Assembly (NCBI GenBank): GCA_009103225.1
Contig: RHPI01000560.1
Span: forward strand, 33,129-56,513
Source: Chlorokybus atmophyticus
Taxonomy: Eukaryota > Streptophyta > Chlorokybophyceae > Chlorokybales > Chlorokybaceae
Length of the DNA: 23,385 bases
Direction: 5' to 3'
The position numbers and the translations under genes are program-made. How positions within the stretch are numbered: the stretch's first letter is position 1; every line of letters starts with the position of its first letter. Below the pieces are notes generated by a model that saw only the letters and a program-made list of their open reading frames with translations, did no database searches and was not told where the DNA came from. Below are positions 1 to 9,655 of this stretch, in pieces.

Positions 1-23
1 TCGCACGTTGTTACCCCTAATAC

Positions 24-52
24 AACACCCCCTTCCAATCATTGGGGGTGTT
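24..52. repeat. Inverted repeat (9-bp arms)
   Basis: Arms AACACCCCC (24-32) and GGGGGTGTT (44-52) are perfect complements around an 11-base loop. The loop and arm edge also contain the smaller near-palindrome CCAATCATTGG. No adjacent gene tells what it does. Confidence 0.6.
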
Positions 53-135
53 CAGGGGGTTTGTTGCTGAGAGGTACTTATTCAACTTTTCATCCTGTTG
101 GACTTGTAAAACACGAAAACACGACAAAAATTTAT

Positions 136-178
136 GACTTGAAACCTCTATTATTTCATACCGTAGAGGTTTCAAGTC
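136..178. repeat. Perfect 15-bp inverted repeat, 13-base loop
   Basis: GACTTGAAACCTCTA at 136-150 is the exact reverse complement of 164-178. A transcript could fold as a 15-bp hairpin. There is no U-run after it, so it does not look like a bacterial-type terminator. From here to about 840 I see only short chance reading frames and no gene I can support. Confidence 0.75.
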
Positions 179-862
179 GAACACAATCGATGTCTCTCAA
201 TTGCAATAGCGGCTATTGCAAACAGCTTTGTATTCCATTGACGGAGTGTGTTGCCATGCGTTAACTCTTGGTTGCCTATTGATATACCTGAATATGTCGT
301 CAAGACACTGACGAGCTTGGTCGCTTGCGTGTACTTGCGTGGCCTACGCTGCTAACATGCTCATGCAATTAACACGAGGAGATGATCGCAACATCTTAAG
401 ATGTCGCAGACGCACTAAGGTGCATGCGCCGCGCAACAACGTTGCCTCATGCAAGTACAATGTGTACGAAGTGTACCAATGGGTGGACCTACCAAGACCT
501 CTGCCAAGATCAGAGCTCTCCTGTGCTCTGTATTTGCTTGCCAGGCAAAAACTTCCTGAGGAAGCTGCAAGGGTATGCCACAAAGGGCTGCCAAATGCAC
601 TTGTCACGCCTAGGGCAAGGCGTCTCACTCTGATAAGAGCTTACTTATGGTGGTAAGGCAGGCTGTGTAAGGATTTCGCTTCATGAGCATGTGTAGTGCT
701 TGTTGTTTAGAGTCGCTTGGCATGCACTTATGCACAACAGTACAGCGTGTTCTTTACCCGTATCCAACCCTGACACCTTCTCCACAACATGATGCTTTGC
801 ATGCAGACGTAAGGCAGCAGAGGTTGCTGTGGCGCAAGAGCAAGAGCCAGAACAGGAGCGCA

Positions 863-1413
863 ATGGCTGAGGGTGGCGACGACCCCATGGAGCGCGTGCG
901 CCGCGGAGCACAAGGGCGGACAGCGCATCCACAAGATGGCAGCAGAGGTGAGTGAGGTTGTGTGTCACAGACGTACATGTGAGACACATCTGTGCAAGTG
1001 ACATACGCGCACGAGCATGCCACCAACGCCCTAACATCCCTGCTCTCTAACTCTCTTGCACCCTTTCGCGTGGACGCACGCATGCCCACGCACACACACA
1101 GTGTATGGCCCCCCCCCCCCCTCCCCACCACCACCACACACACACACTTACTCACCCTTGCTCCCCCCAGCGTCGCGGCGAGGACCCCAACCGTACCGGC
1201 AAGTACACTTCCGGCGGCATGGAGCCCACGGCGTACCAGAAGGATGTGATGGAGCAGGAGGAGCAGCAGCAGCAGCAGCAGCGTCCCAGCGCCGGCACCG
1301 GCACTGGCGGGCGTCGCGGGGCCCCTGTTTCCTCGGAAGAACTCGGTAACCGTGGGGCTGGCTATGGCGCGGGGGCTGACCGTGATGAGGATGAAGATGA
1401 GGACGAGGAGTAG
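863..1413 (+). CDS. Small two-exon gene, Gln-run and acidic tail, function unknown
   Basis: The second exon, 1171-1413, is the convincing part. It follows a polypyrimidine tract ending in CCCCCCAG, reads 80 codons to a TAG, and has a run of six Gln after two Glu, a Gly-rich stretch (GNRGAGYGAG) and a strongly acidic C-terminus (DEDEDEDEE). The first exon probably ends at 947 (GCAGAG|GTGAGT), leaving intron 948-1170. At that splice the frame that fits exon 2 reads EHKGGQRIHKMAAE, but the only good start (ATG at 863, reading MAEGGDDPMERVRR) is in another frame. Either a base was lost or gained near 900, there is a further upstream exon, or the gene is broken. The KGGQ segment loosely recalls group-1 LEA proteins, too weakly for a name. 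The acidic low-complexity end suggests a soluble, partly disordered protein. Confidence 0.5.
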
Positions 1414-1982
1414 GAGGAGAGGAGAGGAGAGAAGAGTGCTTGTGTACAGAGGATGTGTTGGTGTGTGTGGCTGCTGAGCTCTGGGAGAGAGGGGTGGACT
1501 TGGTTTCTTGCGTGCCTGTCCATGCCATCGGTGTATATACGAGAGGCACTGCAGTGTTGTGGTAACATGAGGGAGGGGGCGACAGTGGTGTATACAAAAT
1601 GGCGGCACTATGAACTGAGATGCGGACTTGTGCAACACCCTGATCGTGTGCTGTGATGTGATGAGACCGCAGCTGCGTTGCGCCTGATGCATGCTAGGGT
1701 TGAGTCCCTGTGTACTGCAGTAGCGAGCTGTTGGCCTTCAAGTTGCGCAGTAGTGTGCATCTCACTAAAATGTGCATCTATAACCACATCAACGCACAAC
1801 CCGGCCTATTTATGGGAAGATCTTGTAGACCACAATTCACTGTTCCTTCTTTTATACATCACGGTCTGCCAACTCCGGGCAGCGCCACTCGGTGTTGGTG
1901 TGATAAAGCAGTCAGAACCAAGCATGTGGGTGGTGAATGTATCCTGCTGCAATTGGCGTGTGCGTGCGTTGTGTGCATGTAC

Positions 1983-2060
1983 CTGGGCGATCAGGCGGAC
2001 GGGGGGTCTGGCTCTGTCCTGTGAGCAATGTCCACTGCTCTCTTGATGTCAGTCATGCTG
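1983..2060 (-). pseudogene. Relic exon of the vWD-like gene family
   Basis: On the minus strand this stretch resembles the 3' end of exon 2 of the intact gene at 2816-4405. It keeps MTDI near the start, and the exon end reads RPPVRLIAQ followed by a GTACATGC donor (the intact copy has TPIRLIAQ then GTACACGC). Even the CA/TG-rich start of the intron is shared. Between the matching ends the frame is lost. No matching exons were found on either side, so this is a fragment of a third copy. Confidence 0.55.
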
Positions 2061-2815
2061 CATACTACACTTACACCCTTTGCTTTCCTCCATCCTCCCA
2101 CACCCACCCAATCTGTAACATGAACTTCCTGCAGCCAGTTGCTAGTAGTTTATTAATCATCGATCCACACCCGCAAGTTATAGGCCGCAAGACGGCACTG
2201 GATGGCTCCAAGCCCTGCGAGTTTTCTTTACTTTTGATGATGAGGCCACGCATACAGGCATCATGTTGCTGATGGCACTGTGCTTGCATGCGTGCATAGT
2301 CAATCGTCGTAACTGCATCATGCTGTCGCGTCTGGCAACTAGTGCACTACATATGTTGTCACCCACACCGTGTGACATGGTCGCATGGCATCCTGCAGAC
2401 AAGCACTTGCAGCAGCTGCAGCAGCATAAGTAAAAGAACAAGGTTTCAGCAAATGTCGGTGTTGATGCCAACATTGCTGTGTGCTACCCTCGTATAACCT
2501 ACTCAAACCAATAACTGAACTACGGGTATATAAGTACTTATACCTACCACTACTGAGCGTACAACCTTACCACAAGTGGCTTGGTCTTATGCTACAACAA
2601 TATGTCTATTACACATACGCACTCAACCCGCGCATACCACGGCAACTGCCTTATTTGCTAGTCTTGTGAACAGTCCAGCAGCGCTTTGTGTCACAACAGC
2701 ACTACCGCAAAGTAAGGTACTGGTCTTCGAACTATGCTGGGGAGATCCACAAGTGGAAGCATACATTGCATGTCTTCATGTAGAACTTTCCCAGCACCTC
2801 GTTCACGTGCGCATG

Positions 2816-3238
2816 TCACTCTTCATCCGCGCGCATGGTGGTGTAGGCCCGTCTGGCCTGCTGCTTGGCCTTGTTGTTGGCAGTGTTGCCCTGGATGAGA
2901 CTGCGGCGGTAGCTGCTGCTGCTGCTGCTGCCATACTCACCATGCATGGCCACCTTCTCCTCTTCTTCCAGTGCTAGCAGGGCCGGCAGACGCGCTGAGA
3001 ACTCCCCCACGCCGAAGATGTCCTCCACCTCTGCGCATGGCACAACAGCAGCGTGAGTGAGATGACATTTGTTGCAAGTGTTGCGAGTGTGTGTGACATG
3101 TGATGATGCGCACGCACCATAGTCTGCGTCAGTGCCATAGAGGAGGCCTGCGCCGTGCTCGTTGGTGCCGTGGGTGACAGGCACGCCATTGCTGTCGTAG
3201 CGGACGCGTGCGGTTTGCCCTGGACAAGTTGACATGAT

Positions 3239-3299
<61 letters not shown>

Positions 3300-4405
3300 T
3301 TACCAAGGACACCATGTGCGGACTCAGACAGGCCCATGGTATCACTCACGCCGAAGTTGACATGCGCGGCCTCAAATACAACAGTCACTCTAATTCCGAG
3401 GCTGTCCGCGCTGACAATTACAGAGCTCTCCGACACACTCACTATCACGCCGCCACTGATGATGTTGTGGCCCTCCTCCAGGTGAGTGCCATTGTCCGCA
3501 AAGTACGCGCCACCACCGTTCCCTAATGCCGGCATTCCTCCCGCAATCTCACCCTTGTGCTGCACAGTGGGAAGGTACACATCAGGTCGACATATGCACA
3601 GAGACAGCCCGTTGATGTGCGTGCTTGCGTGCGCGCGCACACGCACACGTGTCAAGCGTGTGTACACAGCCACCTGCGCACACGTGTGTACACGACAGTG
3701 TGCGCGCGCTGTGTGTGTGCGCGTGTACCTGGGCAATGAGGCGGATGGGGGTCTGGTCCGGTGCGGGTATTTCAATGGCGATGTCGGTCATGTAGGTGTT
3801 GGCAGGGCGCGTGGGGATGCCGCCGGGTTCGGAAAAGTGCGCTGCAAGCCAGAAGCCCGTCTCGGGGTCATACACCAGTGCATAGTTGCGCCCCTTGCCC
3901 TCTTCCGTCATCCCAGCACCCTGTTCACCGTCCCAAGTCAGTCACACACAACCCACAACAACGACAATGACGACAACGACGATGACAACAACAACGACAA
4001 CAGCCGTGCCTGGAAGTTGAACTTCTGGGAGTTGAAGCCGGTCAAGTGGGGGTCCCCGCAGCCGGTAGCAGACGTTGGGGGTGAGGGACAGACCGAGCAA
4101 CTGCAATCACATTCCAGCGTACGCTCGCATTCCCCCGTCGGGATGCCGTTCTTGCCTTTCTCGGCCACGCAGGAAATGCCGCAGGAGCCGCTGCAGACTT
4201 GGCCTTTGGGGCAGCCGGATGAACGGCAGGTGGCGTGGCCATGCGGCACGCAGATTCCCAGTCCCAGCAAAAAGTCGCACCTTGCACTGCCAAAGTCCGC
4301 CGCGCACACCGCTGCGGTGGCCGGCACATGTTCCAAGAGCAACGCTGCCACAACTGCCGCCAGCGACAGGAAAAGAGTTCCTCTCCCTACCATGACTTGC
4401 GCCAT
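2816..4405 (-). CDS. Secreted Cys-rich protein with vWD-like domain (five exons)
   Basis: Predicted exons on the minus strand are 4405-4010, 3920-3729, 3559-3304, 3219-3118 and 3030-2816. All phases agree and give a 386-residue protein. Residues 1-32 form a signal peptide (hydrophobic LFLSLAAVVAALLL, small residues at the cleavage site). Next comes a region with 14 Cys, ending in CGDPHLTGFNSQKFNFQ, the start motif of vWD-like domains (GDPH). The domain continues through NYALVYDP and TYMTDIAI, and through HGVLGQT, which forms exactly across the exon 3/4 junction and supports the splicing. The C-terminus is Cys-free, acidic then basic, with a Ser run (GSSSSSSYRR). Intron 1 starts with GC rather than GT; the others are GT-AG. 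By family this is probably an extracellular or cell-surface protein; its ligand is unknown. A second start at codon 5 is possible. Close paralogues lie at 22868-23267 and, as a relic, at 1983-2060. Confidence 0.85.
3241..3297. repeat. (AC)n(AG)n microsatellite in intron 3 of the vWD-like gene
   Basis: About 14 bases of AC repeat run into about 44 bases of AG repeat. On the gene's strand this is a CT tract immediately after the intron 3 donor (GTAAGACTCTC), then TG repeats before the acceptor. The paralogue at the right edge of the window has the same repeat in the same intron. Confidence 0.95.
3614..3728. repeat. Alternating purine-pyrimidine tract in intron 2 of the vWD-like gene
   Basis: Much of this intron consists of GT/CA/CG steps, for example TGCGCGCGCACACGC and CACACGTGTGTACAC. 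Alternating tracts like this are prone to Z-DNA. It also contains several short self-complementary CACGTG-type pieces. Confidence 0.75.
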
Positions 4406-4510
4406 GCGGACGTTCCTTGGCTGCTACCACCAGAGGTACATACACACTCTCTTCTTATAACCTTCTGTATACACACAATGTTTGCACCGCTGTAGCTAGC
4501 TAATAGCTAG

Positions 4511-4559
4511 CTGCAGCGTGGGCAAGGCTGCTATATAAGCAGCCTTGCCCACGCTGCAG
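4511..4559. promoter_or_regulatory. Perfect 22-bp inverted repeat with TATA motif at its centre
   Basis: The arms at 4511-4532 and 4538-4559 are exact reverse complements (CTGCAGCGTGGGCAAGGCTG plus CT) around the loop ATATA. The centre reads CTATATAAG. The left arm directly abuts a TAGCTAGCTAATAGCTAGCT stretch. It lies about 110-150 bp upstream of the minus-strand vWD-like start codon, so the TATA motif is placed to serve as that gene's core promoter. Promoter function is inference; the palindrome is plain. Confidence 0.6.
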
Positions 4560-4638
4560 TGCATACCTGTCGTGGACACGTATAGTAAGTTTTTCAGCGG
4601 CAGCCAATTGCAACGCACAGCGACCCCAAGGCTGCACC

Positions 4639-4662
4639 GTGTAGGTGTAGGTGTAGGTGTAG
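4639..4662. repeat. (GTGTAG)4 short tandem repeat
   Basis: Four perfect copies of the hexamer GTGTAG. Resemblance to telomere repeats is superficial; it is too short and internal to be telomeric. Confidence 0.9.
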
Positions 4663-4739
4663 GCTTACAGCCTGATATGTTAGCCAATCATGTGTCCATT
4701 TGTGTCGGACTATTCACGCCGTGTGAAAGTTGACAGCAA

Positions 4740-6100
4740 GCAGGGGCCACCGCCTTGCGTGACTGCTTCCTTGCCGACAAAGGCGCATTCTGCTAGCCCT
4801 AACCGTAACTGACCTGGCCCAGGGGAACTGGCAAGTTGCTGGGTAAGTTGCCCACCAACGGCGATGCAACATGGCAAATGGCATCATGGCGACAGTGGCA
4901 ACTCATGCCCATTATCGGTGCAGAACACATTGAATTGATTGAAGCATATGCTCGCATCGGACACTGCCGCAGGACAGTTATCGGTATGAAAGGACCTGCA
5001 TGCTTACCATGTTTGCGCATGCACGCTGAGGCCGCGTGCAAAACGCCTCCCGTTTTGTGTTTTCGTGTGACCACACGAGAATGAAAATGCTATTTTCCTT
5101 CTGTTATAAGAAGATTCAAGGTAAAGCGCCAAATCAAGAGAACCGCAGGTAGTCGCACTTGACATTGTATTTCGGCTGAAAACCATGTTTGGTGCCCATT
5201 GTATGTTAGCGGTTAATCATTGATGTTGAGTGGTAGGGTGTGCAACAGTTAAAGTGATAATTGCTGACGGCAGATGTTTGGGGTATGAGGCCCCCCCCAA
5301 CCTCGTACCACCAAAAACGCGCGCATATAACTGTCGCTAAGTTAGTGCCCAAGCTTGTACTCGGACTCGCCGTTAAGAATGGCGTTACCACTTAGATGCC
5401 TTTAAAATATTTTTTGAGCATTTTTACAATGATTAGCATTTTTTTGCCTTTTTGTGGCAACGGCCCTTGTCAGGTCTAAACACCATTTGCTGTATAGTGT
5501 ATACAACCGAATGGTGGTCCAACGGCGCTTTTTTCCATTTGGTTAAACCTTAACGTTAAGGTGTTTAAGGTTAGCATCATTTTGCTGATCGTAACCTTTG
5601 CAATATGCACTGTGAACCGCTGCACGTAACGTGGTAAAAACATTATTATTCAATGTACTACCTTAATAAGTGTGTTACATGCTTATACCATATGGACCAT
5701 ATGAAATCATATGCCGCCATATGTTAAACTTGTTGTGCTCATTTTGGACGTTTATTCGCATATATTTTGAGCAGTCGCATGACTTGGGGATGTGCTACGG
5801 ACGGTCGAGACTGTCACAAATAGCTTGAACGGACAATAAATGGTAGTCGCCGTTTTGCCAATGAGAGGCAGGCGGGCCGCGCATTCCTCGCAGCCCGGTT
5901 GTAGCGGGTGCTGTATGTCATGGCCACTGGTGGCCTTGCGCGTGTGATGTGTTTGTGTGCCCTAGTGCCGGCCGGCCAAACGATATTACTTAGTTAACTA
6001 CGATAACGAGTGCGTGCGCACATAGCACAATATGTCGCCATATATACACCGTGTATTGTCATGATTGCACCATATTGTGACGATATGGGTCTTTGGTGAT
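4740..6100. other. AT-rich spacer with no recognisable gene
   Basis: Reading frames here are short and overlap without conserved motifs. Several T-rich runs occur around 5400-5460. Four CATATG hexamers sit at 5689, 5698, 5708 and 5718. Nothing else could be assigned. Confidence 0.5.
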
Positions 6101-6499
6101 GGCGGCGGCTTTGGCAGCGGTGGCAATTGAGGTGTATGCTTATCGAGAACGGTGTGTCATGCACTATGAATTGCAAGCAACATTGCGATTTATCTCAGCA
6201 CTGCGAATTGCGGAACGAGTGCAATAATATGCTCTCCTCCTGGCAAGATGCGCAACGTAAGTTTGTCACAGAATTGCAATGTTGTTCATTGTGCCTACCT
6301 TGCCGATATGTTCATGGCACATTTCTCCAAGTTTAAGAGTAGTCACTACAGATGCGATCGTTTTTCCCATGGATCCAAGTGTTTCAACTACATCGTGTTG
6401 CACAGCGCAGTGTACATTCGCAAGCTATTAGAGGCACACCCCATGGCAGTGCAGTTGTCCATTGTGAACACGTCCATTTTGCTTAAAAACTTATATGAC

Positions 6500-9066
6500 C
6501 CATACAGTTTCACTTTTGGCCGAGTGCCGCAGTTGAATATGATCACAGTCCGCTCATCACCTGGGACAGATTCACACACCAGCATGCTACGTTCTTGCTC
6601 GAGTTTTTGGGTGAGCTATCATCTTCCAACACACTGGTGCAGAAGTATCAGCCCTTGGCAGAAAAAACCATTCGGATACGATACGATACGATGCTATCCA
6701 AGCTGTTGGTTCTTATACTATTCACAGTATAGTGACTCGTGCACAAGATCGCAATTCTTTGAACATTGCTGGCGAATCAAAATACACATTTAACCACCTT
6801 ATTGCCATTTCCTTCTCGCAGCACGGTTGAAGTTACAGTGGACACCATGTTGCGCGCTGGACATGTGTTGATGTGAGACCCACGTGTACCACTATTAATA
6901 CACATGCATGCACGTGGTGCGTATAACATTCTCCCTTAATGGTGATGTGTACAGCCGACTGTTAGAGTAGGTCAAGTATCGTCTCATGCAATCCGTATCA
7001 GTTTTCACATTGTACAAGCTCTATTTGCTGCTGATGTACCAAATTCGTCAACCACTTCTTGCAGTCGGTAAATGCTGCGAAGTCGCTGTTGACGATGATA
7101 TCCAACAATTCCTCAAACAGCGACCAACTGCAACGATCCACGACGCTATAAAATTGCTGAGAAATATTGTTTTCCTGGTGACATCGTGGGGTCTCTAAGT
7201 TGGCATCGCCAAAAGTTGAGTGAGCTTGTGTTCAGTTGAGCATTGGGGTATGCCTCATCTATGTATGACTATGACTGCAGATGAAGTATCGATTGTGCCA
7301 CACCTGACAAAGTGAAGAGGATCACAATGTACAACTACTTTCAACAATGTATGCACAAACATGCAGTCATGGTTCCACATCACACGGTGCGTTCTTTAAG
7401 AAACAGATTGAACGCAAATGTTTACGACTTAGTTGCCCCTCGAATCATCGAGTTTGCTGACTACCATCATGTGAAAAGCATTGAGGGATTTCACTTCGTT
7501 CAACTGTCATCTTTCGTCCAGAAGTGGCCTTGCTATCTTTAAACACTGAATCACGCACTTACTATGAAGAATATGTGTTTTAGTCTCATTAATAACACCA
7601 ACCGCAACACAATGACACATGTCACACGCTATGCTGAACGTCATTCGTACAATGACGCTAATACTCACAATATAATAAACACCATAATGCCACGATAAAC
7701 ACTGATCCGCTATTGATGCCTTGTCAAGGGCAGCAGTCGCTCCAGCGATGGGCACCAATCTTGCGTCAGACAACACTACCATGCAGAATGCAACAGCAAC
7801 AACGTCCAATCCTGCATCACCAGCTCTGACTATTACAATGAACTCAGATTTAGATACTCCTTTGTTTCCAGATACATTGAATTTGAAGGAATATGCGTGT
7901 GTAAACAACATGCCTTTGACCATCCAGCAAGAATCCACTGCAGGTAGCATTATTGCGACACCAATTGGTTTACATGTAATATATGGTTGTCATAAAGCAG
8001 GAAAAACATTCATGACCAAAAACATCCACAAGTTGCGCGAATCGAGCATACCTATCCTGCTTAGTGCTACAACTGGCGCTGCAGCTTTGCAGCTCAGCTC
8101 ATCAGTATCAACTGTACATTCCAACATTGCAATACCTGTTAACGGTCAGCAACTATGATGTTTAACTATGCATGATGCTTACAAACTTCCACATCATTGT
8201 CGTGTGTTTATTATTGATGAGTTTTCTATGATAATCGTGCTTGTTGGATTTGCTGATGCTACGTTTACAGCAAGTTTATGGAGCAGAGTTTATGCAATCA
8301 ATTAGTGTTGTATTGCTTAGTGACCACAAGCAGCTGCACGCAGTTTGTAAACGCAAAGTTCATGACGCAGCTCAGGATTGCCACAAATGTCATACTTTTG
8401 CATCACAAAGGTGGCCATTTCGTAAGCAACACATTCTATCTGTTTCTGTGCGTTATGCTTCAGACCCTCAGTCTATAGAATTTTCAACTCAGATTCGTTC
8501 TGGCATTCCTAGTGCCACATAAATGATAACATAGCAGATGTCTTGGGGTGCTGTGTTGCTACTTCGGAATATACAACAGTTACCCAGTTTCACTACCATA
8601 TTATGTTCAGATGTACAAGACACTTCCGCTTTTTACAACATGATTGTGTGAGACGACGTTTTATAGCAGATGCCATTGCAGGTGCAGATTACTTCCAATG
8701 CAGTGAATGTGCCAGAGCTGCAAGAACGGATCCACAAGCCCAAGATTAACCTATTACCATCAATTGCCAAGGGTGCAAAGGTGTTGGTGGTGAACAACGT
8801 TTCGCCGCAAGATGGTGTAGCCAATTGATCAATAGGAGCAGTGACACAATGACACAGATATTATAAAGGCAATGTCAATAGTCTACAAATTACATTTGAT
8901 CAATTGATGAAACCCATGTGGATGCGTCGAACGCTGTAGCAAACAACAACACTTAAGAGCAAAACGTATTGCAAGCTGTTTTTCCTTTCTAATTAGCGTA
9001 TGCAATGACAGTTCATAGGACCCAAGGTGCACCTTACAGTAAACTCGTCGCAAATTTTACACGGTG
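6500..9066 (+). mobile_element. Decayed Helitron-like element (Rep traces followed by Pif1 helicase)
   Basis: Coding traces in the right order for a Helitron RepHel protein lie on one strand but in shifting frames. An N-terminal-type stretch reads DRFTHQHATFLLEFLGEL (about 6555-6615). At 7150-7310 the sequence gives GSLSWHRQKLSEL and then, after a frame change, EHWGMPHLCMTMTADEVS, matching the family pattern 'G-S-x-x-Y/W-...-L-G-x-P-x-x-F-x-T-x-T-A-D-E'. A further stretch GFHFVQLSSFVQKW (about 7480-7530) fits the region between Rep and helicase. No HUH motif or Tyr pair was found, so the Rep catalytic core seems lost. The termini (5' TC, 3' hairpin and CTRR) were not located; the limits given are those of the coding traces. 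Confidence 0.6.
7721..9066 (+). pseudogene. Broken Pif1-family helicase of the Helitron-like element
   Basis: Helicase motifs are readable in order. Walker A-like GCHKAGKTF and the following ATTGAAALQL and STVHS (about 7985-8120) are in the first frame. After a TGA at 8156, motif II FIIDEFSM follows in the same frame (about 8207-8230). A frameshift then leads to motif III VVLLSDHKQLHAV and VRYASDPQ (8241-8522). Later frames give KGAKVLVVNNVSPQDGVAN (about 8770-8826) and the C-terminal motif LAYAMTVHRTQGAPYSKLVA (about 8994-9055), ending in TGA at 9064-9066. Several stops and frame changes show it cannot make a full protein. Family identity is firm; membership of a Helitron rests on the upstream Rep traces. 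Confidence 0.85.
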
Positions 9067-9135
9067 ACTGACTAACAACTGAGAGACTGACGGGTGCCGG
9101 AGCCTGCCGGAGCCTGCCTACCGCTGCCTGTTACT

Positions 9136-9440
9136 TATAGACTGTTTGGTTTGCCCTTTGCTTCTATGGACTGACGCAAACGGCCGCGGGCCGAAAGTGG
9201 TTGTCAGTGGCACTGACCGGCAGAGAGTTGTCAACCAGTTACCCTTTGGTCGATGTGCACAGACGGTCGTTAGCCGGTAGTCACGGACAGCTGAAAGCAA
9301 TAGCCGGCAGTTTCCTTGCCGTTACATTGCTGTTAATATGTGACCCTTACCGTTTGACAAAAGTTGGCAATTCGGGCTGTAGGCCAACACTAACATGCCA
9401 TGCAGCTTGTACAAACCGTTTATAGATTGTTTGGTCTTGC
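9136..9440. repeat. Pair of ~20-bp direct repeats about 285 bp apart
   Basis: TATAGACTGTTTGGTTTGC at 9136-9154 and TATAGATTGTTTGGTCTTGC at 9421-9440 differ by two changes. The DNA between them carries several CCGG-containing variants (GCCGGAGCCT twice near 9100, GCCGGCAG, GCCGGTAG) but no gene. It may be the tail of the Helitron-like element or an unrelated small insertion. Confidence 0.4.
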
Positions 9441-9655
9441 AACCATAAGCCCACAATATATACAAGATACCGGCAGTGGTGAGAGTATGTTCACTTGCAA
9501 CTGAGCAGCCGACTTGTGCATGAAACTACATACAACATTGAGTATAGCTGTCGCACTCATGCGCAGCTTGTCAACCCGTGGTGCCTGCCTCAGAACTCCT
9601 CCTCAACCCCCTCCTTTTGTTCCTCCTGTGACAATCTTTTGCTTTCACATCGGAG

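Noticed and set aside
754-1692. Long minus-strand open frame of 312 codons
   Set aside because: It is the complement of the gene at 863-1413 and of CT/GT-rich simple sequence; Leu/Ser/His-rich low complexity with no motif.
3486-4460. Plus-strand open frame of 324 codons
   Set aside because: It crosses the exons and introns of the minus-strand vWD-like gene, whose splice phases and motifs are consistent; this frame is its shadow.
4511-4559. microRNA precursor
   Set aside because: The stem is perfect but only 22 bp with a 5-base loop, too short for a usual precursor, and a promoter-like reading fits better.
4639-4662. Telomere-like hexamer repeat
   Set aside because: Only four copies of GTGTAG in an internal position; ordinary short tandem repeat.
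9061-9130. Helitron 3' terminus
   Set aside because: GCCGGAGCCT repeats follow the helicase stop, but no hairpin plus CTRR end could be seen.
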